Shown here one piece after another: positions 15,169-26,246 of a stretch of DNA of 64,000 bases. How positions within the stretch are numbered: position 1 is the first letter of the stretch; every line of letters begins with the position of its first letter. Position numbers and translations under genes: made by a program. Under the pieces are notes generated by a model. The model saw nothing but the letters and a program-made list of their open reading frames with translations. It made no database searches and was not told where the DNA came from. The stretch lies in the NCBI GenBank assembly GCA_037176845.1, contig JAYKXP010000028.1, forward strand, positions 62,001-126,000, read 5' to 3'. This DNA is from Paramarasmius palmivorus (lineage: Eukaryota > Basidiomycota > Agaricomycetes > Agaricales > Marasmiaceae).

Positions 15169-18100
15169 TCAGGCTGATGTTCCATTGACTTTCAATGCAC
15201 CAGCTTTGATATTTTCAACTCCACCGCCGACAGGACGGCTCAGCTTATTAGCCCCAGCATCGACAATGAATTGCGCTATGACGAATCCGTCTAAGTTGGG
15301 ATTGCCTAGTAGTGTCATCAGAATAGCCACTGCGCCAAAGATCAGATAAATACGAACTCGTATTTCGCATAGCGTAGTACGTCGCATTCACAGTCTCTGC
15401 TTTCACTTCCAAGGTAAAGAAGCCCCTGTAATGTCCTTCGCTCCATTGCAAGTTCAGATTGGACTCGGTGGCGACCAGGATCCGTGAAAGTGCATCAGAG
15501 TTTGCGGGCGTGAGACTCGTACCGAAACCGCTGGACGTCACCGCTGTGCCTGCAAATTCTACTCCAATCGCTCCTTCTCCGGAGACAGGGTCATAACTAG
15601 ATACGAAACAAGTTAGTCGCAATGGTAATACCACATCGGGATACTGACGTGGTAGTATCATTAGGATCTTGTAAAAATACTCTTAGAATCTGAATAACGA
15701 ATCATAACCCCAAAGGAACTCACGAGCCTATAAAAAGTGAATATCTAGGTTTGTACATATGAGTATGAACTCACCAAATCAGATACCCAGTTTGCATGCG
15801 AGTCTCCTGCCAGAACGACTGTATTGTCGATGTCATTGTTGTACAGATGGTCAAGAACACGTTGACGATTGGCTCTATAGCCGTCCCATGCATCCTGTTG
15901 TCCGACTTAGTGAAAATATTCTGATCAGAACGGCGCGCTCACAAGATCGACTGAAAAGAGAATCGCGTGAGTAAAGTGGAGGCTTTACATGGAAAAGATA
16001 CCTACAGCCACCGCTTTCATTCAATTGAGTGAACACGATCTGCTGCCTGTTTTGGAGGAGACCCATGAGTATCAGTGGCACAAAAACATTTGAAGTTGAT
16101 CACCCCACAACACGCCAGACGGCGCCTCGCTCCTTCGACTGCGACAACGTGTCGTAAAACCCTAGATCACATTGTTCAGTTCCTCCATGTGCGAACAATC
16201 AAGATGAGGCAACGAACAAGACTCTTGGGCGGGACCCATCAACGAACGATTAGGGAAGGAGGATATGGAGTCAACGACTGTCATTGTGTCAGACATAGCA
16301 CACAAGTGGTATATTGACTCCACTAACATTCTAGATGTATGGTTCAGATGGGGTATCAGAGCGGCGAGCGTGACGCTTACCAGTGTTGTAATAAACCTGT
16401 GTTCTTTGGGATCAGACACCATGCAACATATGTAACGCGTCGAAAACGCACGTCGGTCAGGTCTCGGTCATACTGACGTGTGTCCAACATCGACAGGTCC
16501 ATCAGTTGACCTACTTGGAAGTTTCGCCAAATTCGAAACTGGTCGTCGGCAGCGACCTGCCGGATGGGCATCCATTCATGGTATGCTCTTGTACCGTCGT
16601 TAGTAGTATGTTATGGAACTCTCAGACGAACCATACCGAACAGCAGCGAGTTTCCGATCTGTAAAGCATGCGCCTGAAGGGGAAAAGGAGCATCCCACAG
16701 CCGTGTCGTTTGAGTTGGCTGTTCCAGCCTAGTGTGCATCAGCCCGAACAAACCCGCATGCTCATAAAGGGGACACTTTCTTACCTTCCATGCGTTGTCG
16801 GCAACCTACATCAGCCGTTCAAACAATACTCGAAGCTGCGCCGCATAACAGAAGCAACAGAAGCTCACCTCGTGGTCGTCCTAAGCCGCTCTTTTAGAAG
16901 CTGTCATAACTTAAAACGGCAAACGGTGACTTACCCTTTTGGAGGCCCATCGGTGAGTCCTTGAACCATAACAGAAGTACAACACTCACCAGACAGTGAC
17001 CCATGGCGCGTTCTGATGGGCAAATACAAGGCTAGTATCGGTCCTGTACTGGTTAAGACGTTGCCGGTAGTCATGGATAGTTGCTAGTTCCCGTCCCAGT
17101 GTCTGTCTACCAATCCTAGCTCTGACCGGAGCATAAGCCTCCATCAATAGCCATACTTCAAACAATATGCACTGACCCATTGCCGAGAGATTCGTAGATG
17201 TAGTCACCCAAGTGGACGAAAAGGTCGGCTGTGGTGTTGTGAGCTGCGAAGCCATAGGCGTTGAAATAGCCTAGATAGGAATATGGGTCAATTATATCAG
17301 AAAAAGCTATGATTGTCCCACCGTTCTGATACTGCGAACAAGAAAAAACAGCAAGCGTCAATCCTTGTCCATCATTCACTTCAGTGGCAGGAGCTGTAGA
17401 GTGTCAGTGTCCAGTAAGTAGTCCCATTGTCAATCAGACATACTTTCTGGACTCGGCAAGGTCCTTGTAGCGCCTACTGGGCTGACAATACTCGGATTTG
17501 CACAATCTGAAAACCTGAAAAAGTATTTGGTATCAGGTAACAAGCCGGTAGCCTCCACTTTGGCTGTCCAATCAACATCGTAGCTGGTAAATACTTCTCC
17601 AGCATCCAGAGGTGGCCCATTTAAGTCTTGGTCAGGAAAAACTTGGAAAGAGAGACAGGCCGGAACGCTCTGGTCCTGTTATTGAATTTTGAATTGACTG
17701 TTGAAGATTGTCATCCATGAACCACTAACTGGGAGTTCGGTGCTTCCTGCAGGGGAAAGAGGTACAGCTCTTGTCCAGAGTATGACAGATGTATCGAAAG
17801 GATCGCCCTGATTGCGAGGAGCCGTTAGCGACCTCTGCGGGGAAAGTAGACTGAGACTCTGATTCACTCACACTGGCCACTGTACCATTCGCCCGTTAAA
17901 CACAACGGTGAAAAAGAAAGGCTGACATGATGTACCAGAGTGTGTGAAATTGACACCTGCAGTCCAAATGAACGGGCTCTGCCGAGGAAAGTAAGCAGTG
18001 ACTCGACCATATGAGAAACAGGACTACATTACTGAAATCACTACCATAGAAACTCGGGTAGTGCTCATCTGTAAATCCTTCTGCACTTCCCATCTGCCTC

Positions 18101-18311
18101 CTAACATGTGAAATCCCTCTTTTTTGGATAGAGACCGTGTCATGGGAAAGCTAAGCGAGGGTTTAAGTGTCAGCAGCGTGCGATGGAAATTGTCCTTGAG
18201 CACCTTAAGATCGTCGGTGAATGGGGAACGATAGACCAGATTGCGGTCCAAAAGCTGCGTGGCACGCACTGCAGCATTCAGGAGGACAAGTGGAAGGATG
18301 GAAGTCTTCAT
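15169..18311 (-). CDS. Secreted PhoD-like alkaline phosphatase/metallophosphatase, copy A
   Basis: PhoD-family enzymes are metal-dependent phosphomono/diesterases, usually secreted for phosphate scavenging. The start MKTSILPLVLLNAAVRATQ is a signal peptide, followed by LLDRNLVYRSPF. Conserved parts are SPFIWTAGVNFTHS, VASGDPFDTSVILWTRAVP, FTSYDVDWTAKVEATGL, RFSDCANPSIVSP, TRTLPSPES, the metallophosphatase motifs VHLGDYIYESLGNG and AYDRVLEHLYN-like exons, and a C-terminal TSSGFGTSLTPANS/SEGHYRGFFTLEV domain. Apparent stops near 17680 and 17866 fall inside introns: splicing from GTTAGT to AACAG (54 nt) and from GTGAGT to CAATCAG (64 nt) restores the paralogue's frame, so I call the gene intact. 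It is very intron-rich. Confidence 0.82.
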
Positions 18312-18883
18312 TTCGTGGTGCTGGAGCCAATTGTACAAGACGTGTATATAAGGTATTGACGTGGGGATGGAACTGAGATGGAACCCCTGCGTAAGCCAAC
18401 CAGTGTCCTTCCCGAGCGCACGTTCAACACTGTTAACCACAAGACCGTCAACTCACAAGGGCGATGCTGATATTAGAACTGATCCTTGTGGCGAACGATG
18501 ACGATACCTACAGCTTCGATACGAAGACCTGTCATGTCCCAATCTACTCATTCCTCGGGGACCTCATCGACACTATCCCAGCCCTTCTTACATCGAGATA
18601 TTCCCTTCATACCCAATGTTGAGCTGCTACGAGTTGGAACCGAGGCCGTCGGGCGAATGCAAATTTTGCTTGCGTGAAGAAGTTGTGAAAAGAGAGTCAA
18701 GTTTAACGCGGTCCGAAACATCCAGTCTGCCTGCTCGGCACGGCAATCTCTGTCACCCGAAAATGGCAGTCTTTCTCCACCTATGGTTACTACCTGGTTC
18801 TCTCTGTCGTTCTGCCACGAAATGTCAACTGTATAAACTCAACTAGGATACACAAGGGTATTCAAAAGACACGTCTTTTCAAT
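18312..18883. other. Intergenic region between the two PhoD-like genes
   Basis: This contains the 5' flank of copy A and the 3' flank of copy B. A TATATA stretch at about 18344-18350 reads TTATATAC on the minus strand, 33-40 bp upstream of the copy A ATG, and may be its TATA box. No gene is seen. Confidence 0.5.
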
Positions 18884-21800
18884 TCAGTTCTGTACCCCGT
18901 TCAACTTCAAAGCCCCTCCCTTAATGTTACTCGCGCCACCTGCCACTGGGCGGCTCAATTTATTGGCACCTGCTTCGACGATGAACTGAGCAATGACGAA
19001 GTTTTCGGCGTTAGGGATAGCTGTGGTATAATTTCAGGATAAGCTGATTAATGGCATCGACACGCATACGTACTGTGATTTTTCATAGCGTAGAAGGTCG
19101 CGTTAACATGCCGAGAGTTAACCGATATCGTAAAGAAGCCGCGATAGTGACCTTCACTCCACTGCAGATTGAGGTTTGTGTTGCTGTCGACTAGTTTCTG
19201 TGAGATGGCGTCTGCAGCGCCAGGTGACATGCTGGTTCCCCACCCTTCAGAAGTCACAGCAGTACCTCCGAACTCTACCCCGATAGCGCCTTCTCCGGTA
19301 TCAGGATTGTATCTGCAATTAAATAATCAATTACCGACGATGCTGATGGAAGGGGAGACCAACGTGGTGCTGTCATTAGCGTCTGGTACGGAGGTTTAGA
19401 TATGAATATCAAGTCCGTGCCAAAGAGCACTTACGAGCCAGGTCGCTAACCCAGTTAGCATGAGAGTCACCGGCAAGGATTACCGTGTTGCTGATTTCAT
19501 TCTCATATAAGTGATCGAGAACTCGCTTTCGATTGGCTCGGTATCCGTCCCAAGCATCCTGCACGAGCCATTAGATACAATACTTTAGTCAGATAGTGTT
19601 GGGGAACCGCACGAGGTCAACTAAAGGCAAGTATCCGGTGAATGAGTTACACTACAAGAATCTAGAGATCGAAAGCCACATACATGACCCGCTCTCGTTG
19701 AGTTGCGTGAAAACAATTTGTTGCCTGTTAAAAGAAGGATCGTTACGGGAGCTGCACGATAGAAATAATTGCAATTCTTACCCAACTACATGCCAAATAG
19801 CGCCCCTGTTTTTCGATTCGCTCAAAGTATCGTAGAACCCTGAAAGTCTCGTGAGCCAGTTAGTTGAAGCCGGGAGGAACGAGATCACCGACATGATTCT
19901 TGCGCCGCTCCCATAAGGGATCGATTGGGTTCCGAGGAGATGGTGTTTACGAATTCTATTAAACTTCAATCGCCGTATGATTTAGAGTACACAAGCGTTC
20001 ACATACCGGTGTTGTAGTATACCTATAGATAACCGCGAATCGGTCAACTGTCTAGCACAAACATTTCAGAAACCTACGTCGGTAATGTCTCGATCATATT
20101 GACCTAGAAAAGCCCTCGGTACGAGCACGGTATGTGCGGAGCATGAATGAACATACGGGTGTCCAACATTGTGAGATCCATGAGTTTGCCGACTTGGAAA
20201 TTCCTCCAAATCCTAAACTTGTCATCAGCGGCCACCTGTCGAATGGGCATCCATTCATGATAGGCCCTAGGTTTGGTTTGGTCGTGAATTGCATATACGT
20301 AGAAGATTCGAGCTTACCGGACCGCAGCCAGTTTTCTATCAGTGAAGCAAGCACCCGAGGGCGAGAAGGAACACCCTGCGGCGGTGTCGTTCGAGTCAGC
20401 CGAGCCTGCCTGCAGAGAACAAGAGGATGTCAACCGAGGTAGCCGTGGGGTAGTCAATTGTCCTTACTTTCCACGCATTATCTGCGACCTGGGCGGGATT
20501 TTTTTAATATCTGATTATAGACAGAATGGACGAGACGTACTTCGTGATCGTCCTGTTGCGACGTTCAAGCAGTTAACAGATAAGACATACGTCGGAACGA
20601 TGCAACTCACCCTGTACATCGCGTTTAGCATTCAATACAATGTTCTATTAAGCGCAAAAGCATTTACCAGACAGTAATCCACGGCCCGCTTTGATGGGCA
20701 TAAACCAAGCTTTCGTCGGTTCTGTACTGATTCAAGCGCTGGCGGTAGTCATGAATAGTAGCCAGCTCTCGCCCGTCAGTAACACGGCCAATCGCAGTCC
20801 TAAATATACATTAGTTCGTTTCCCAGTGTCTAAAGGCCTCGTATACCCGTTCCCAAAGTACTCGTAGATCTATCCGCATATATCTCAGCTACAACATGGA
20901 ATAAGATCAGACAAGTGAAAATCATACGTAGTCTCCGAGGTGTATGTAGATGTCAGCCGACGTATTCCGAGCAGCGACACCATATGCATTGAAGTAACCT
21001 GAGAGGCCCTCAGTTACAAGATAGGGGAGCGTGAGAAATGCATGTACCGACCTGATTGGTATTGCGAACAGGAGAACACCGCAAGCGTCAGAGGATTACC
21101 TCCATTTACTTGATCGGCCGGTGCTTGACATAACAAGTCAACCTGCAATGTCAAAGCAGAACGGTTACTTTAGGTCACTTACTGTCAGGACTCGGGAGCG
21201 TTCTCGTGGACCCTGTAGGGCTGACACTGTTCGGGTTGGCGCAGTCCGAGAAACGGTACACGTAGGTCGTGTCAGGCTGCAATCCCTTGGCTTCCACCTT
21301 GACCGTCCAGTCAACGTCATAGCTCGTGAATGCTTGGCCAGATGCCACAGGACTTCCGTCCGTGCCCTGATCTGAGAAGACCTTGTACGCGAGGCAAGCC
21401 GGAACGCTTTGATCTGGCATGGCTAGGCCACCCGCGGACATAGGGACTGCTCTTGTCCAAAGAAGGACAGATGTGTCGAGCGGGTCGCCCTGTGGATGGA
21501 GCCGTTTCAGCATTGGTGTCATAGATTGCGACTGAACTGCATACGCTGGCGACTAGAAGGGATTCAGCAACGGATAAAGAGGAACCCATGACACAGCGTA
21601 CCGGAATGTGTGAAATTCAGGCCTCCAGACCAAATAAATGGACTCTGTCAAGGGCATCAGTAATGCACCGGAGTGAGGATCACAAATGAGTGACATACAT
21701 TGCTAAAATCACCACCATAGAAAGTCGGGTAATGGTCGTCCGTGAACCCTGCTGCACTGCCCATTTGTCTCCTGACATGAACGACACCTCTCCTTTGGAT

Positions 21801-21984
21801 CGACCTTGTATCGTGGGATAGCTATGGGTGTAGATAAGCGAGAACGGAACCGCGAGGACCAGAACGCGAATACCTTGGCATCACCAAAAAATGGAGAACG
21901 ATACGCCAGGTTATGATCCAGATACTGCGTAGCGTGGACTGCAACCTGCAAGAAGGACAACAACAGAGCAAGCGAGCGCATCAT
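18884..21984 (-). CDS. Secreted PhoD-like alkaline phosphatase/metallophosphatase, copy B
   Basis: Tandem paralogue of copy A with the same exon order. The signal peptide is MMRSLALLLSFLQVAVHATQ, then YLDHNLAYRSPF. Further landmarks are LSHDTRSIQRRGVVHV, GFTDDHYPTFYGGDFSN, SPFIWSGGLNFTHS, VASGDPLDTSVLLWTRAVP, PDQSVPACLAYKVFSDQG, FTSYDVDWTVKVEAKGL and RFSDCANPNSVSP. The C-terminal part has SEGWGTSMSPGAADAISQKL, LQWSEGHYRGFFTISV and AQFIVEAGANKLSRPVAGG. The protein ends GGALKLNGVQN. All reading frames close cleanly. About 70 bp upstream of the ATG is CACGTT, a sequence recognised weakly by Pho4-type bHLH factors in yeast; whether that holds here is inference. Confidence 0.85.
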
Positions 21985-22396
21985 CGCGTCCTAGGTAGGT
22001 TATCTTGACTGGTGAATATAAAGGAAGCTGGCCATGGGTCGTAAGCGTGACGCACGTTGCATTGTAGATCACGGATCCAGTCACTACATGCGACACATCC
22101 GCTCATCGTGCAGGTCGCTGCCCGAACTAGGTTAAAAATAAACTTAGAACAGTGAAATAATCTTCCAGCTACGAGACCACGTTCGACCATTTCACCAATT
22201 TACCAATGCTTATCGTGATAAGCACGTTCAGACCGAGCTCAGTCCGACGCAGCCATTAACATGCTCGGGGAGAGCCCGAAAACGTCTGCGAAAATCATTC
22301 ATTGGCATAGTCAGCATTAGCTGTGCGGTAATCGATCACAGATTTGCAGTAACAGGCAGTAACAGACAGTAACCTACCTAGTGCCTTCATTGGGAT

Positions 22397-22558
22397 TCAT
22401 TCTAGAACAACTCGTGCTTGATGTTTGAATTTCTCCAACTCCTGTGCCACCTTTTGAGCGCCGGGTCCCTGAACCGCGTTTTCATCACTCCAAATTTGAG
22501 GGCTGGGGGTTGAGGTACCGGTGGCTTTTCCCATGTCGGAATTAGGGTGAGCGCCCAT
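22397..22558 (-). CDS. Possible small protein of 53 aa
   Basis: An open frame starts MGAHPNSDMGKATGTSTPSP and ends in a charged helix (VAQELEKFKHQARVVLE) just before the stop. Composition is protein-like and hydrophilic. It lies alone in a gap of about 1.1 kb between the PhoD copy B promoter and the Zn2Cys6 gene. I know no family for it and cannot exclude chance. Confidence 0.3.
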   Translation of the reverse strand: MGAHPNSDMGKATGTSTPSPQIWSDENAVQGPGAQKVAQELEKFKHQARVVLE

Positions 22559-23134
22559 GCGATCAGTCGAGTTTTCACATAAAGGATGTGTCAAACGAGT
22601 TCTCGCCGAAGATCACCATTCGAAGCCCAAGCAATCGATTGCGCGGTTCAGCTGACCATTGTGGGGGTATAGACACGAAGAGCACGGAGTGTTGAATAAG
22701 ACTACAATATAGCAATTTCCAGCGTGTTTGCATGTGTAAAAACGAGAGGTAGTGATGTAGCCTGTGGCGTAGTCATGGGAGTTGAGGGACAAGAGAGTGT
22801 AGGACGCAAGGGTTGACGTGATTGTACTTTGCCAGGGAAAAAATCGACGAACTGGTGTCGGATGCTTGAAAATTTGACTACTTGGCGGAGAAATGAATGG
22901 GCGGTTGATCATAAGAAGGAGGAGTCTGCTGGAGTCTGGAGAACAAGGTCAATTTTTTTTACAGGATGCGGACCGAGTTGGAAATATCTCCGAGTCGCAG
23001 ATTGTCCACTTTTTGCGGACAATCATGATTCACCAAGTAGCTGTCATATTCTCAGATTGCCCAGCTACTTATATGTAACACTATTCAATCCACTCTGAAT
23101 TGGCACCAACCAAACCCTTCCCCTTCTCCGCATC
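22559..23134. other. Intergenic region upstream of the Zn2Cys6 regulator
   Basis: No convincing gene. The last 140 bases hold an 8-bp-arm inverted repeat (23000-23024) that contains a CGG triplet. The open frames here look random. Confidence 0.5.
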
Positions 23135-25905
23135 ATGCATCACTCTTCATCCCGTTCTCATTCCTATGACATTGACAGTGATAGCAGTGGTATTGCTGAA
23201 AATACAAGGCCCCGTCGTCCTACGTCTGCTGCTCCTCGACCGTATGTCATGTCGGGATTCGTTCTGTCGTGCGTGTCAGTAACTGTTGCTATTACAGAAG
23301 GACGGGTGCATGTGTTCACTGCAAATCACTCAAAGTGCGTAATTACTCTCTAGATGCTCTACGTTCATTTCTGACGCGTCGTTGATGCCAGGTTCGTTGT
23401 GAGTTCAATCCAGGAGAAAACTCCTGCCAGAGATGCCAGGCGGGTAGTATGGAATGTGTTCCTCGAACCCGCAAAAAGCGCAAGCCGGCACCGTAAGATA
23501 ACATCGACTAGGATCTGGTCTCAACGCTCAATACATACTCAGAACACACGAAGATCTGCAAGAACGCGCGCATGATCAGGATGCCCAGATACAAGCACTG
23601 TTATTACAGTTCGATAAAATGAAGCACGCGGAGAAGGTTGAGCGATGGATTAGAACTACTATGAAGGGGGAACTCGGTCAGTAGCTGATTCGCTTTTCAC
23701 TAGTTACTGCGTCTGATGATCATACAGGGCGCTCCACCGAAGTTGCCCATAAACCAAAATGGAACACACACAACATGAACTCTTCCGAGCTCGCTGTCAC
23801 ATCTTACTATCCACCTGGTACATACCCATCTCTGTACCACACGCTCGTATTGACAATGCATAGATCCAGCACAACACTATCTGAATCCGCCGGACATAGT
23901 CAAACACTGTTTACTGTTCCCACAAGACATTGCAAGACTGTTTGAAATGTACGTAGCTCCCTTACTCTGAACTTCGTGGGCTGACCAGATCCCTGGTTTT
24001 CAGATACTTTGACAAAGTCAACGTGAGGGAGCATTGAGGAGGATTCTCAATCCCAATCTGACCATTCCTAACAGTCCTTCTTTTCCATCCTTGATCCGGA
24101 GCTGCACACACCAGAGAAGCTTATATGGAGTTCTCCCTTTCTGTTCACAGTCAGTGAGTACCTGGTCTAGGAATAGCCAATATGCAATTGCTAATATAAC
24201 ACAAGTCTGCGCAATTGCATCGCGCTATTACACAGCTAGACCCGACATATATATGCTAGCACAAGAATTTGCGAGGGATGCAGCTGGAAAGGCTCTAATC
24301 GAGGGTCAAAAAAGCATAGAGATGTGTCAAGCATACCTTCTCCTCGCAGTTTATCCAGTTCCTAAAAAGAAATGGGCCGAGGATCGTAGCTGGTTACTGA
24401 TGGGTGTTGCAATAAGGTATGTACGGGGAACATTGTTGTTTTCATGCTGCCCTTACGGACAACCAACAGGATGGCCATCGAATTAGAGTTGGATCAACCC
24501 CCACCGCCCGATTGTGACGAGAGGCAAGCCCTAAACCGCACTAGGACGTGGCTCAATTGCTACTGCGTGGACGGTTCACATGCAATTCAATTTGGCAAGT
24601 TGCCGATGCTTCGTCTTGATGGATATCTTGCCCGAACCTCCCAGAACTGGTACAGGTCGTCGCTTATGAATATTGCGTACGATATTCACCTGTGCGCGTA
24701 CGTTCAAATGATCGTCATCATGGCAAGATGGCGTTCACTGGTCGCCGACGGAGGTCTAAAGGTACGGTTGCCTTAGTCTATTCATGGCACTCATTTAACA
24801 CCGCTATTGAAGGGAGATGAAATAGTATCCGCCTCTCTGGACACATCGGAAGAGCTTGCCCGCGAGATTGCTCTATGGGTTGCTTATTATAACGACCAAT
24901 ATAGACTTACTCGTAAGTGATTCTACCTTATCCAGGGCTAGAAGACGCTGAACTCTGTTATTCTTAGCTCTGATCACATGTGCTTACAGAGGATATACAA
25001 CACGAATGTAAAGGTGCCTTTTGAACGCCGTTCCTTTGCCGAGACTGATACCTCCCACCAGGATCACCGCCTATCTACGACTCGTGGTGTTGGCCACCGG
25101 ATTTCAACATGCATATAAATCAGGCATCACAAGGAACTGTGACATCTTCAGCAAGTCCATTGAAGCTGCCAAAACAGTCATTCAGATCATGGTTGATCAC
25201 CTGTATCCGATGGGGCGACTGCAATATGCTATGGAGGCCAATTTTCTTTACGTGTCCTTCGCTGCCGCATATCTTGTGAACGTGAGCAGACGCCACAATC
25301 ATTGCCTATTCTGATTCTAAACACGTTTGTAGCTTCTACGGCCGAAGTTCTTACCCCTGCTTGATGAAAATCAGCAGGACGAAATTATCAGGATCGTTGA
25401 GGGGCTGATCGAAGTCTTGAGGTCAAAGCAGGTGGCTTTGGACGGGAGACATACTCCAGCGCTCTATTCTCGGTTCCTGTCGTCGTTATTGGCCAAATAC
25501 AACATCCCACCCCGAGAGCGATGTTTTCCAACTGTAGATGGGACCTCAATTTATCCGCAATATAGTGCACAACGAGGAAGTACACCACCCAACACATATT
25601 TGTGGCCAGAGGTATATCATAACGGTACTTCTCAGGGTATACCGAATGTTTCGTCCAGTGGACCTTCGGAATATACTGTCTACCAGCAATCAGGAGATGC
25701 TGACATGGACCTTAGCCCTAATCACTTCAGTACGCATTCCGTTCTTCCTCGGGGTGGAAATTTCTGACTACGGTTGAGCAGTCAAGACGGTCACCCAAAA
25801 TGCTTCCCCGTCGTCATTCCTGAATCAGTCGGCGTCACAGAGTTGGCCTCACTATGCCACTCCTCAAGCACCACCCTGGTCATCTTTCCAGCCTTTTGGT
25901 GGTTA
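23135..25905 (+). CDS. Zn2Cys6 fungal transcription factor
   Basis: Nuclear DNA-binding regulator. After a short N-terminus (MHHSSSRSHSYDIDSDSSG), splicing joins GACVHCKSLK to VRCEFNPGENSCQRCQAGSM, giving the Cx2Cx6C...Cx2Cx6C binuclear zinc cluster, followed by the basic stretch RTRKKRKPAP and a coiled-coil dimerisation segment (DLQERAHDQDAQIQALLLQF). The middle contains a Fungal_trans domain: SFFSILDPELHTPEKLIWSS, VCAIASRYYTARPDIYMLA, IEMCQAYLLLAVYPV, MGVAIRMAIELELD. The C-terminus is Ser/Tyr/Gln-rich. A last intron (25731-25784) bypasses the stop at 25765-25767 and leads to an exon ending SSFQPFGG. Target genes are unknown. Confidence 0.88.
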
Positions 25906-26246
25906 GATTCTAGACACTACACTATCTTACTACTTTCCTGTATCTATATTCTTTATCTTTTCCTTTTTGCTGTGGATCTTGGGGTTATTGTATCATTTCT
26001 ACTTCAACTGTATATCTACTATATGGATCTTCGACTTCAATGGACGATTGACGTTGTTTCGGACGGACTGTCCTCAGACCATCGTATATTCTCAATATTG
26101 AACATATATGTCAGCAGCATCTAGTCGAAAGACTAAGGCTGAGACGAGCGCTCAGGCACTTGGCCGACGGTGCCGAGAAGTCCGATATCGTCATTACAAC
26201 CCCAAACACCTCCTCGCTGTCTCCGCCATCTCCTTCTTTCTGTAAG
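25906..26246. other. Intergenic region, no gene seen
   Basis: A T-rich 3' flank of the Zn2Cys6 gene followed by the 5' flank of the TBC-domain gene. No gene or clear motif was noted. Confidence 0.5.

Noticed and set aside
17679..17867. Apparent premature stops in PhoD-like copy A, suggesting a pseudogene
   Set aside because: Splicing GTTAGT...AACAG (54 nt) and GTGAGT...CAATCAG (64 nt) removes both stops and gives the same residues as copy B on each side.
25417..25767. End of the Zn2Cys6 protein at the stop at 25765-25767
   Set aside because: A GT-AG intron from 25731 bypasses it and leads to an exon of matching composition ending at 25905.
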